A model generated the notes under the pieces. The model saw nothing but the letters and a program-made list of their open reading frames with translations. It ran no database searches and was not told the origin of the DNA. 64,000 bases of DNA from CAIMUX01 sp964473865 (GTDB taxonomy: Bacteria; Eisenbacteria; RBG-16-71-46; CAIMUX01). Below, piece by piece: positions 47,142-55,347 of the stretch. The stretch is taken from NCBI GenBank assembly GCA_964473865.1, contig CAYYQN010000024.1, positions 1-64,000 on the forward strand. Direction: 5' to 3'. Position 1 is the first letter of the stretch; each line of letters opens with the position of its first letter. The position numbers were made by a program, and so were the translations under genes.

Positions 47142-47180
47142 GACCGAAAAACCCCTCCCTTTCCTCTTCCCTCTGCGACC

Positions 47181-48299
47181 TCACTTGTGGGACGCGTGCT
47201 TGTAGAACGGGCGCTCCACCACGCGGGCGGGCACCTTGGCGCCCCGGACATCCACTTCCAGCGCCGTGCCGACCGCCGCCAGCGCCGGGGGCACGAACCC
47301 GAGTCCCATCCCCTGTTTGAGGGAAGGACAGAACCCGCCGCTCGTCGCCACGCCGACCTCCCGCCCTCCCGCGAACAGCGCCTGGCCATGGCGAGGCATC
47401 CGCTGTCCCTCGACGGCGAAGCCGACCAGGGTGCGCTTCAGACCCGCCGCCTTCTGTGCGGCGAGCGCGTTCTTGCCGAAGAAGTCGGTCTTCTTCATCT
47501 TCACGGTCCAACCGATGCCGGCCTCGAGCGGACTCACGTCGAGGTTCAGCTCGTTGCCGTAGAGGCAATAGCACATCTCGAGGCGCAGCGTGTCGCGGGC
47601 GCCCAGGCCGATGGGGGCCGCGCCGATCGATTCCCCCGCCTTGAGGATGGCGCGCCAGAGTTCCCGCGCGCGTCCGGCGGGTACATAGATCTCGAATCCG
47701 TCTTCCCCGGTATAGCCGTTCCGGGAGACCAGGACACCCGGTATGCCGGCCACGGTGGCGACCGCGAACCGGTAGTAGCCGACGGCGCTGAGATCGGCAT
47801 CCACCAGAGGCTGCACGGTCTCCTCGGCCCGGGGCCCCTGGTAGGCGAGCTGAGCCAGGTCCTGGCTGCGGTCGCGTACTTCGACGGGAGCGCCCACCCA
47901 GGCCAGGGCGCGGGTGCTCAACCAGTCCCAGATCCGGGTGAGATTGCCGGCGTTGGCCACGATCATGACACGGTCGGCCAGCCGATAGACGGTCACGTCG
48001 TCCAGGACGCCGCCATCCTCCCGGCACATCGCCGCATAGAGGAGCTGCCCCGGTTCCGCCTTTTCCAGGTCGTTGGTGATGAGATCGTGAACGAACGCGA
48101 CCGCGCCGGGGCCGGTGACCTCGAAGCGCCCCATGTGGGACACGTCAAACAGCCCGGCGGCGGTGCGGACGATTTCGTGTTCGCGGAGGATCCCCGCGGG
48201 ATACTGCACCGGCATTTCCCACTGGTTGAAGTCCACCAGTTTGGCCTGGTGGTTCACGTGCTCGTGGAACAACGGAGTCCGCTTCAGAGTACCGCCCAT
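47181..48299 (-). CDS. gcvT: Aminomethyltransferase (glycine cleavage T protein)
   Basis: 372 residues. Family motifs: LFDVSHMGRFEVTGP, NGYTGEDGFEIYVP, GLGARDTLRLE, CYCLYGNELN and SGGFCPSLKQGMGLGFV. It releases ammonia and forms methylene-THF from the H-protein-bound intermediate. Start ATG at 48299 (MGGTLKRTPLFHEH) has GGAGGAGGGGGG upstream; 22 codons further upstream are in frame without family similarity. First gene of the operon gcvT-gcvH-gcvPA-gcvPB-171-167-mutL-RnfC-like. Confidence 0.97.
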   Translation of the reverse strand: MGGTLKRTPLFHEHVNHQAKLVDFNQWEMPVQYPAGILREHEIVRTAAGLFDVSHMGRFEVTGPGAVAFVHDLITNDLEKAEPGQLLYAAMCREDGGVLDDVTVYRLADRVMIVANAGNLTRIWDWLSTRALAWVGAPVEVRDRSQDLAQLAYQGPRAEETVQPLVDADLSAVGYYRFAVATVAGIPGVLVSRNGYTGEDGFEIYVPAGRARELWRAILKAGESIGAAPIGLGARDTLRLEMCYCLYGNELNLDVSPLEAGIGWTVKMKKTDFFGKNALAAQKAAGLKRTLVGFAVEGQRMPRHGQALFAGGREVGVATSGGFCPSLKQGMGLGFVPPALAAVGTALEVDVRGAKVPARVVERPFYKHASHK

Positions 48300-48625
48300 A
48301 CCCCCCTCCTCCCTTCCTTTGGACCCGATCAGCCATCGACGGTACCACAACGAGAGGCGTCGCATCCACGATCGACTGCCGCGCCTGCGGCCGGAGCCCG
48401 GGTCGCGGGATTCGGTCGCAACTGGGCGGGTGCCACTCTCCCGCCTTTCGGGAACACGACAGCCCGTGAACGATTCCGCTGCCGAGTCGGGGATCTCCGG
48501 GCCGGGCCGGGACTGGCCCCGCCAAGGCCCGTGTGGCGCCTCTTCCGGCGGCCTCCGGATCGGAAGCTCGAGGGCTGTTTCCTTCGAGCCGGGACTTCGC
48601 GGCGTCGGCAGGTCTTGGTGTGGCT
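48300..48625. other. Region upstream of gcvT
   Basis: 326 bases without a gene. It should contain the operon promoter, but no convincing -35/-10 pair was found. A 6-bp hairpin (ggcggg/cccgcc, 48425-48445) is the main structure. I looked for a glycine riboswitch and do not see its conserved core. Confidence 0.4.
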
Positions 48626-49936
48626 TCAGCGCACGCCCGGCGACCGCTCCACTGACGTCGTGATCAGGGCAGACGTCGTCGCCCCGTAACCGTGACCGGT
48701 TGGACCCCAGTAGTTGAAGCCCGCGATCATCGCGACCACTCCGACTGAGTCAGCGATGTAGTACTCGATCTCGACGCCCGAGTCCTGATAGCCCACGATG
48801 GCGATATCAGTCCGCCCAGCCGCGTAGTGGACGCGGATCACATGGTGAAAGACCCCGGCTGGAGTCGCCACCACCGTGAGGCCCTCGCACTGCGCATGGT
48901 CGTGCCACGCCTGGATTCCCGGAACCCAGGACGTGCTCCGCAGCTCATCCGCGAAACTGCTCACGCACGGCGATTCTGGCTGTGATCCATCGAAGAGCAG
49001 GCGCGGATAGGTCTCCCAGACTTTGACGGCAATCGTGTCCGAGGCCGGCGGCGGATAGTCCGGATGGAAGGGCGGGATCATCCACGCCTTCGCTCCCTCC
49101 ATGGTCACGGCGAAGGGCCACCCGCCGTCGGATGATTCGAGCACGTGATACGAACGATCTCCGTACGTCTCATCCCCGATGACCCGGGTGTCTGAGGTGT
49201 CCGAGCTGCAACGGAGGTGGTTGTCTTCGTTGTAGCTGGTCTGCCGCAGTTTCCAGTACGTCCAGCTCAATCCGGTGTCGACCGGCCAGTCGAAGGATGA
49301 ATGGTCTACGCGCGGATCATCGTCGTCCACGATGGTCACGGTGATGGTGGAGTGCCTCGGATCGACGCCGATGTCCGGCGTTGTCGACTCCAGAACCAGG
49401 GTGAACTGCTCGTCTGGTTCCGGGATCGTATCGTTCTGTACCGTCGTCCCCAACGGACAGCCCCACTCGAAGGACCAGAACTCCGCCTGGCCCGGCGAGA
49501 ACTCCAAGGGGATATCGTGGGCATAGAAGTCACTGCCCTCGCTCGCGGTGCCCGCCCGCGTGCGTACTCGGAACCCCGCCTTCCCCTCCGTCACGTTCCG
49601 GCGGACCTTCCAGTAGACTTCCCAGCCCCGGCCAAACGCTCCCGAACCTTCGGCGACGACACAGTGCGTCGAGTCTTGCCGATAGACCGCTCCCCCCGGA
49701 CCGATCTCAAGAAAGAGCCGGGATCCGCTTGGAGCCGGGGGCTGTGGACATGGATTCGGACTGCAGACCCCACTACTGGTCCACGTTCCGACGCAAGCGG
49801 CCTGCGCCGTTATGGTACAGGTGCCCGCCGGGGCACAGCAGGACCCGGCAGGTTGCGCTACTGTCGGGTTGTCGTCCCCTCCACACCCGATGAGGAGGGT
49901 CACCAACGTCACACTCAGGACGCAAGGCCTGCGCAT
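48626..49936 (-). CDS. Lipoprotein with Cys-repeat and Calx-beta-like domain
   Basis: 436 residues. Signal VTLVTLLIGCGGDD has a clear lipobox (LIGC). Right after it comes one Cys-rich unit (GSCCAPAGTCTITAQAACVG...C...PNPC) of the same type as the three in the giant protein at 26770-32838. A Calx-beta-like domain follows (about 70-210; VTEGKAGFRVRTRAGTASEG, then VDPRHSTITVTIVDDDDP), and a C-terminal beta-rich region (about 215-430) ending in GYQDSGVEIEYYIADSVGVV, with no match I recognise. Start ATG at 49936 has GGAGG upstream. Likely outer-membrane lipoprotein; the Cys unit suggests a shared partner with the giant protein. Confidence 0.75.
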   Translation of the reverse strand: MRRPCVLSVTLVTLLIGCGGDDNPTVAQPAGSCCAPAGTCTITAQAACVGTWTSSGVCSPNPCPQPPAPSGSRLFLEIGPGGAVYRQDSTHCVVAEGSGAFGRGWEVYWKVRRNVTEGKAGFRVRTRAGTASEGSDFYAHDIPLEFSPGQAEFWSFEWGCPLGTTVQNDTIPEPDEQFTLVLESTTPDIGVDPRHSTITVTIVDDDDPRVDHSSFDWPVDTGLSWTYWKLRQTSYNEDNHLRCSSDTSDTRVIGDETYGDRSYHVLESSDGGWPFAVTMEGAKAWMIPPFHPDYPPPASDTIAVKVWETYPRLLFDGSQPESPCVSSFADELRSTSWVPGIQAWHDHAQCEGLTVVATPAGVFHHVIRVHYAAGRTDIAIVGYQDSGVEIEYYIADSVGVVAMIAGFNYWGPTGHGYGATTSALITTSVERSPGVR

Positions 49937-50108
49937 CCATTCGCCTCCTCGTTCGCAAAGCGCCATGCGACCTCAAACGATGCGAGTCCATGGGGACCCG
50001 ATTCTAAGTCCCACGCGGCAGCACGAAGAAGCCCGTTTTCGCTGATAGGTGCCCCCCGGGGCGCCTTTCTGCCCCGATCCTCCAAGCCCTAAGTTGCCGG
50101 CGAGGGTC

Positions 50109-50138
50109 TTGGCCACCTTCCGTCGCACGGTGTAGGCT
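50109..50138 (+). promoter_or_regulatory. Promoter giving a possibly leaderless transcript
   Basis: TTGGCC (50109-50114), 18 bp, TAGGCT (50133-50138). The start codon at 50146 lies seven bases after the -10, so transcription would begin at or beside the ATG. No Shine-Dalgarno is present, in agreement with this. Confidence 0.45.
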
Positions 50139-50145
50139 GGCCGGC

Positions 50146-51894
50146 ATGAAGACTCCCCATCGCACGACCCCACCGAGGAAACGCGTCGCATCTCGACCGC
50201 GGGAGACCCAATGGATCGGGGGCAGAGTGCCGGTCCCCTTCTACATCACCGAGGGGACGCCGTACCGGCCGGAGATCACCATCTGGCTGGAGCTGCCGGC
50301 AGACATGGTGGTCTTCTACCGGCTGCACCACCCCACGGAGGGGCCGGTTCCGTTCGGCGACACGCTGCGGCAGGCGATGGAGACGCCCATGGTCGGCCCG
50401 CCGCGAACGCCGCGGAGCGTACGGGTGGCAGACGCGAGCCTGGCCGCCGAGATTGGGCGGGCTTGTCCCGGGATTCCGGTCGTGGAGGCGCCCACACCTG
50501 AGCTGCAGCGGTTCGTCGAGGAGATGGCCGCGGCCACCGCCGCCCACGAAGACGTCGAGAGACCGAGCTACTTCGAAGGGGGACGGATCGGGGCGGAGGC
50601 CATCGAGGCATTCTTCGTTGCGGCGCAGACACTCTATCGGGTCGCGCCCTGGAAGTCAGTGGGAGACGACCTCTTCCTTCGCGTGGACATACCCGACTGC
50701 GAAGTCCGCGGCGGGTGTCTTTCCATTGTCGGCGCGCTGGGTCAGAACATCGGGTGGGTCCTTTTCCCATCGTACTCCGGACTTCAGCGGTTCATCGCCG
50801 CGACCGAAGCGGAGCCGTCTCCCGGCCGGCCGGTCGACCTCGGAACCACCGCCCTCGCTCTCTGCTATGAGGCCGGCTCCGACCTGCCCCCCGCCATGTA
50901 CCGCGAGGTCCTGGACAACGGATGGCCGGTCGCCGACGCCAGGGCTTACCCGGTCTTGCACCATCGTGACCGGGACGGCCTCCCCCGGCCGCTGACTTCA
51001 CGCGACATCCGGATCTCCTCGATGCTCTCCGCCTCGCTGGCTTCTTTCTGCGTCAAGCACAGCCGCAGCCTCGAGCGCGGCCGATCCACCGACCCCGTCT
51101 GCGAGTCCTGGTTTGGGGCGGACGATATCGAAGTCCGCTTCACGGTCCCGTATGAAGCCGGGGTGCTGTTCGACGTCAACCTGGCGCGGCTCCGCCCGCC
51201 CGACATGACCCGGTGGCTGCAACGGAAGATCGTTCCCCGGATGGCGCGCTACGCCGCAAAGCGCTTCGGCACGGCCTGGCCCCTCCCGGCGCTCAAACCG
51301 TTCCGCCCTGCGGACGACCCGGACTCCGCCGGACTCGAGCCGCTGGTCTGGGCCTGGGCGTTCTTCGGTTGCGCCTTCGAGCGAAAGACGCTCGTCCAGT
51401 GGTTTCTCGAGGGGCAGGCCGGGAAGGTGTCCCGGCCCGATCGCATCTGGCTAGAGGCCCAGGACGCCGCATGGCTTTCGGTGTGGGAGTTCCAGACCGC
51501 GGTCCCGGGGCGCAGCCTCACCCTGCGGGATCTCCTCACCGGGGAGACGCGCGAGGTGCCGGAGCCGGCCGAGTTCGGATCCGCGCAGAGGCGGGGCGCC
51601 CTGTTGGCGCGCGTCGTGGACCATCAGGGGGCCTCCACGCTCGCGGGTGTGCATTCCCAGGGCCTCTCTTGCGACGAGGCGGCCGGCGTCGTGCAGCAGA
51701 TGCGTGCTCGACTGCGGCGCAAGGGCGTCGTCTCCGCAGATCGGCTGCGCAAGGAGGCGAGCGGCGCCTGCCTGATACGCTATTGGGAGGAGGCCGTGGA
51801 GAAGCGCTCCCTTCGGGCCGCGCCTTCGCCGGACTCGCCGAGCCCCGGCGGTGACGGCCCGCCGCCCCGCGGCAATCCCGCCGGTCCGCGGTGA
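50146..51894 (+). CDS. DUF6930/DUF7309-like protein
   Basis: 582 residues, cytoplasmic, no known activity. The N-terminal part (PYRPEITIWLELPADMVVFY ... SVRVADASLAAEIGRACPGI) fits DUF6930-type domains. The middle (YRVAPWKSVGDDLFLRVDIP ... GWVLFPSYSGLQRF) fits the DUF7309-type segment. The C-terminal part has the phrase SLTLRDLLTGETREVPEPAE followed by LLARVVDHQGASTLAG, which I know from SEC-C-associated proteins, but the SEC-C cysteine motif itself is absent. The family names are from memory of the pattern and are moderately sure. It lies nine bases before the acyltransferase-like gene, and the two probably form an operon. Its tail is Pro/Gly-rich. Confidence 0.6.
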   Translation: MKTPHRTTPPRKRVASRPRETQWIGGRVPVPFYITEGTPYRPEITIWLELPADMVVFYRLHHPTEGPVPFGDTLRQAMETPMVGPPRTPRSVRVADASLAAEIGRACPGIPVVEAPTPELQRFVEEMAAATAAHEDVERPSYFEGGRIGAEAIEAFFVAAQTLYRVAPWKSVGDDLFLRVDIPDCEVRGGCLSIVGALGQNIGWVLFPSYSGLQRFIAATEAEPSPGRPVDLGTTALALCYEAGSDLPPAMYREVLDNGWPVADARAYPVLHHRDRDGLPRPLTSRDIRISSMLSASLASFCVKHSRSLERGRSTDPVCESWFGADDIEVRFTVPYEAGVLFDVNLARLRPPDMTRWLQRKIVPRMARYAAKRFGTAWPLPALKPFRPADDPDSAGLEPLVWAWAFFGCAFERKTLVQWFLEGQAGKVSRPDRIWLEAQDAAWLSVWEFQTAVPGRSLTLRDLLTGETREVPEPAEFGSAQRRGALLARVVDHQGASTLAGVHSQGLSCDEAAGVVQQMRARLRRKGVVSADRLRKEASGACLIRYWEEAVEKRSLRAAPSPDSPSPGGDGPPPRGNPAGPR

Positions 51895-51903
51895 GCTGAG
51901 ACC

Positions 51904-52935
51904 GTGACGGTATCGTCTGCGTCCCGGCCCCGCCGGGAACGGATCCGGCCGGAGGAGACTGCTCTCTTGTTCCCCACCGGCGGCTACCACTGGCCGGGGA
52001 TGGGCGCCGACATCGATGCCGGCCCGCGGCGCGCGATCCTGGATCGCGTCCAGTCGGCGATCGAGCCGCTCGGCGTGCCCGCGGGAGCCCTTCGCCGGCT
52101 GATGGCAGGCGCCGATCAGGCCCGGCGCGACCGCGGCCCTGCGGGCTGGACCTGGTCCGGGGACTTCCCACTCAGCATGGTGGCGCAGATGGCGCTCGGC
52201 TTCGCCCTCGCGGAGGCGTTCATCGAGCGTCGCGGCGCGCCCTGCCTTCTCGCGGGCGAAAGCATGGGCGAGCTCGCGGCCTACTGCGTGGCCGGGGCGC
52301 TGCCGCTGGAAGATGCCGCGAGGCTCACGTACCGTTGGGCTCACGATCTCGAGATGGCGTCCGCGACTCTCGACCTGCGCATGGCGGTGGTCGAGGATCT
52401 GTCCGAGGAGGCGTTCGCGACGTTCGCGGAGAGCCAGCAGGCCGGCATCGTGGTCACGGAAGCGCCGCACCTGTTCGTGGTGGCCCTCCCTCCGGCCAAC
52501 CTCCCCGCGCTGGACCGGGAAGTGACCCGGCGGGGCGGACACGTGCTGGTCTCGAACAACCCCTGCGCCGCCCACGAACCGCGTCTGGCGGGAGCCGCAC
52601 GGATCTGGTCGGAGCACGAGCGGTTCCTCGAGGACCTCCCCTTTGCAGCGCCCCGGATTCCCCTGTTGTCCACGCTGCGCCCGGCGGAACCTCTGGCGGA
52701 CCCGGCGGCGCTGCGGCAAAACCGCGTGGACACCACGTTCCATCGGGTGCGTTGGGGAGAAACGCTGGCGGCGTTGCTGGGTTTGGGGGTGCGCCAGGTC
52801 ATCCTCTTCGGGCCAACCTCGAGCGGCTACGCGCTGAAGAAGCTTCGCGGGGAGGATGCGCGGCTGGCACCCCTGCGGATTGCGGTGATCGGCACGCTGG
52901 AGGGGTTGGCGCGGGCGACCGGAACCCGGTCTTGA
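51904..52935 (+). CDS. Orphan acyltransferase-domain protein (FabD / PKS AT fold)
   Basis: 343 residues. TALLFPTGGYHWPGMGADID is the usual start of malonyl/acyl-CoA:ACP transacylases (ALLFPGQG...GMG). The nucleophile elbow reads LAGESMGELAAYCVAGALPL: the serine and following Gly-Glu are kept, but the normal histidine of GHSxGE is glutamate. A second shift is VSNNPCAAHE in place of the usual region with the catalytic histidine 'H...H'; whether His in CAAHE serves is unclear. No ketosynthase or ACP is adjacent. It may act on an unusual acyl donor or be non-catalytic. GTG at 51904; the ribosome site is weak and coupling to the gene before is likely. Confidence 0.75.
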   Translation: MTVSSASRPRRERIRPEETALLFPTGGYHWPGMGADIDAGPRRAILDRVQSAIEPLGVPAGALRRLMAGADQARRDRGPAGWTWSGDFPLSMVAQMALGFALAEAFIERRGAPCLLAGESMGELAAYCVAGALPLEDAARLTYRWAHDLEMASATLDLRMAVVEDLSEEAFATFAESQQAGIVVTEAPHLFVVALPPANLPALDREVTRRGGHVLVSNNPCAAHEPRLAGAARIWSEHERFLEDLPFAAPRIPLLSTLRPAEPLADPAALRQNRVDTTFHRVRWGETLAALLGLGVRQVILFGPTSSGYALKKLRGEDARLAPLRIAVIGTLEGLARATGTRS

Positions 52936-52960
52936 GAGGGAATCCCGGCACTGTTATACT
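52932..52960 (+). promoter_or_regulatory. Sigma-70-type promoter for the BNR-propeller gene
   Basis: TTGAGA (52932-52937), 17 bp, TATACT (52955-52960), the best match to consensus in the window. The -35 overlaps the acyltransferase stop codon. The leader is about 195 bases. The sequence after the -10 (CTCGTGGG) also follows the -10 of the giant surface-protein gene. Confidence 0.7.
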
Positions 52961-53162
52961 CGTGGGTGATCGTTCGAAGGAGGGCGCACGTGCGTCCTCG
53001 GGGCGCCCGGTACCAGCTCGTCGCTGCTGTTCCACCGGCATCCTGGAGCTTCGGTGCCTCTTGCGTCTGCCCCTGCCGTGCCGGCGCTCTGCTTCCATCC
53101 GGGCGTTTCGTCGCGCGGCACCGGCAGACCCGTTCCCTGGCTCCATCAGGAAGGAGATCGCC

Positions 53163-55319
53163 ATGTCGCACAACGCCAAGGTTCGGCAGGCAGAGAAGAA
53201 CTGCCCCGGATTCCTGCTCAGGCTCTGGATTGCGCTGTTCCTGCTCGGATCTGCCACGGTCCCGGGCGCCGGGCGCGAATACAACTGGGAAGCGACCAAC
53301 GGCCCCCAGGGCGGCGTCGTCTGGACGCTGGCCAACACGCCCGGCGGCGCAATCCTGGTCGGCACCGAGTCCGGCGGGTTGTTCCGCTCCAGCGACGGCG
53401 GCGACACCTGGTACCCGGTCGAGCTCGCCTGGCCCTGCTGCAACTACAGCGTGCCGGCGCTGGCGGTGGCGGACAATGTGATCTACGCCGGCACCTGGGG
53501 CGGCGGCGTGCACCTGTCGGTTGACGACGGGGAGACATGGTCGGCGGCCGGGGCGATTCCCGGCGAGGGGTATCCAATCGTCAGCAGCCTGGCCGCCTGC
53601 GTCTTCGGGAGTCGGGTCTACGCCGGAGGGAACTTCGGCGTGGCAGTCTCCTCTGACCAGGGCGCTTCCTGGTCGCCCCTCAGCAGCGGGTTGCCGTCCG
53701 GCGTGTGGGTCCGCGGTCTGGCGCTGCGCGGTCCGGTGCTGTTCGCTCGGCTCGACGACACGGTGTACCGTCTCGACCCCGAGAGTCAGGTCTGGGCCTC
53801 CTGGACCGACGGTCTGCCCGTGCCGCCGGTGGTGCAGTCGCTCTGCAACACCGCCGACGCGCTCTTCGTCGCCGGACACGAAGGAGGGGTTCACCATCTC
53901 GACTGTGGCGACAGTACCTGGGTGCCCATGAACGACGGCCTCTTCGACGACAATGTGGACGCGCTCATCGACGTCGACGGCGCCTTCTATGCCGGACTCA
54001 TGGGGGGAGGGGTATTTCGCCGGGATCCGGTGTCCCGCTGGTGGGATCCGGTGAACAGCGGCCTGTGGAACACCGACATCCGCGCCATGGGCCGGCACCG
54101 GCGGAGCCCGCTCGCCGGATCCTACGGAGCCGGTGTCTTCCTCTACGACCCGGACGGCCAGAGCTGGGAGGCGCGCAACGAGGGGATCCACGCGCCCGGA
54201 ATCCGCGGCATTGTCGTGGACGGAACGTACGTCTATGCCGGGAGCTTCGGGGCCGGCGTCGGGGTGTCGCCTGACGAGGGCGCGACCTGGCAGACCTCGG
54301 TTGACGGCCTGGAGGCGGTCTTCGTCAACGCCATGGCGATCGCCGACGGCGATGTCTACGCCGGCACCTGGAACGGCGTCTGGAAGTCCGTCGATCAGGG
54401 GCAGAGCTGGAGCCCGTCCGGACTGCAGGGCGACGGGGTCATGAGCCTGGTCGCTCCCTCGTCCACCCTCTACGCGGGCTTGTACAGCGGGGGGGTGTGG
54501 TCCTCCGAAAACGGCGGCGCCACCTGGGATCCGCTGGGAGACGGCTTGCCCGCGTCCCGGGTGCAAGGGATCACGGTCCTCGGCTCCGATGTGTACGCCG
54601 CGGTGAACGGATTCGGAGTCTACGCGCTCCGGACGGGAGAGACGGCCTGGGTGCCGATAAACACGGACCTGCCCGAGACGGACCTCTGGGCGCTCGCCAC
54701 CCATGGAGGCACCCTCTTCGTCGGCCTGGGCTCCCGCGGAATCTGGAGGTGGAACGGGACAACCGAGTCCTGGGAAGCGACCGGGTACGATTCGGGCTCC
54801 GTCTCCAGTCTAGCGGACCTGGGCGCCGAGATCGCTGCCGGGGGCTGGGGAGAGTTCCTGGTCTCCGACGACGGGGGCGACACCTGGACGAACCGGAACA
54901 GCGGACTGAGACCTTGGCTGCTCGTCTCCGCCATCGGCGCGGGTGGAGGGCGGGTCTATGCCGGGCTGGAGGGCGGCGGCGTCTATCGCACCTCCGCGGA
55001 TGTCAACGCCCTGCCCCCTGCTCCCGACCCGAGCGCCGGCGCGCCCTGGACGGAACTGCGCGCCGCCCCGAATCCGTTCGGCAGGTCTTCGCACCTGTCC
55101 TTCGGCCTGACGCAGCAGGCCTTCGTGGATCTGGCCGTCTTCGATTCGGCCGGACGCCGGGTGGCAACCATCGTGGCCGGGAGACTTCCGGCCGGACCTC
55201 ATCAGCGCATCTGGAACGGAGAAACCGCGACCGGCGGCCGGGCCGCCGCCGGTCTCTACCTCATGCGTCTCGCGGTGGACGGCCGGGAGCTCACCACCAA
55301 GGCGGTTCGGATCGACTGA
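53163..55319 (+). CDS. Secreted BNR/sortilin-like beta-propeller with sorting tail
   Basis: 718 residues. Signal peptide (LWIALFLLGSATVPGAG). The body is a series of BNR/Asp-box units such as FRSSDGGDTWYPV, HLSVDDGETWSAAG, VSSDQGASWSPL, VWSSENGGATWDPL and LVSDDGGDTWTNRN, folding as one or two propellers. Intervening units keep the 'vYaGt..GGv' strand. The C-terminus is an FlgD-like export domain (RAAPNPFGRSSHLSF ... FDSAGRRVATIVAGRLPAG ... GLYLMRLAVDG). Ligand unknown; surface or secreted. ATG at 53163 follows AAGGAGATCGCC. The open frame reaches much further upstream inside the acyltransferase gene but carries no signal there. Convergent with uvrA, 28 bases apart. Confidence 0.85.
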   Translation: MSHNAKVRQAEKNCPGFLLRLWIALFLLGSATVPGAGREYNWEATNGPQGGVVWTLANTPGGAILVGTESGGLFRSSDGGDTWYPVELAWPCCNYSVPALAVADNVIYAGTWGGGVHLSVDDGETWSAAGAIPGEGYPIVSSLAACVFGSRVYAGGNFGVAVSSDQGASWSPLSSGLPSGVWVRGLALRGPVLFARLDDTVYRLDPESQVWASWTDGLPVPPVVQSLCNTADALFVAGHEGGVHHLDCGDSTWVPMNDGLFDDNVDALIDVDGAFYAGLMGGGVFRRDPVSRWWDPVNSGLWNTDIRAMGRHRRSPLAGSYGAGVFLYDPDGQSWEARNEGIHAPGIRGIVVDGTYVYAGSFGAGVGVSPDEGATWQTSVDGLEAVFVNAMAIADGDVYAGTWNGVWKSVDQGQSWSPSGLQGDGVMSLVAPSSTLYAGLYSGGVWSSENGGATWDPLGDGLPASRVQGITVLGSDVYAAVNGFGVYALRTGETAWVPINTDLPETDLWALATHGGTLFVGLGSRGIWRWNGTTESWEATGYDSGSVSSLADLGAEIAAGGWGEFLVSDDGGDTWTNRNSGLRPWLLVSAIGAGGGRVYAGLEGGGVYRTSADVNALPPAPDPSAGAPWTELRAAPNPFGRSSHLSFGLTQQAFVDLAVFDSAGRRVATIVAGRLPAGPHQRIWNGETATGGRAAAGLYLMRLAVDGRELTTKAVRID

Positions 55320-55347
55320 GCCGCCGATCCGCTGCGCCGCGCCGCGA

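Noticed and set aside
48300..48625. Glycine riboswitch before gcvT
   Set aside because: A GGGAGAGTGGCACC stretch on the minus strand caught the eye, but the conserved GCCGAAGG...ACTCTCAGG core is missing.
46749..48689. 646-codon plus-strand frame opposite gcvH and gcvT
   Set aside because: It runs antisense through two certain genes.
52335..53162. Upstream extension of the BNR-propeller frame into the acyltransferase gene
   Set aside because: A good ribosome site and signal peptide mark the start at 53163, and a promoter lies at 52932-52960 inside the extension.
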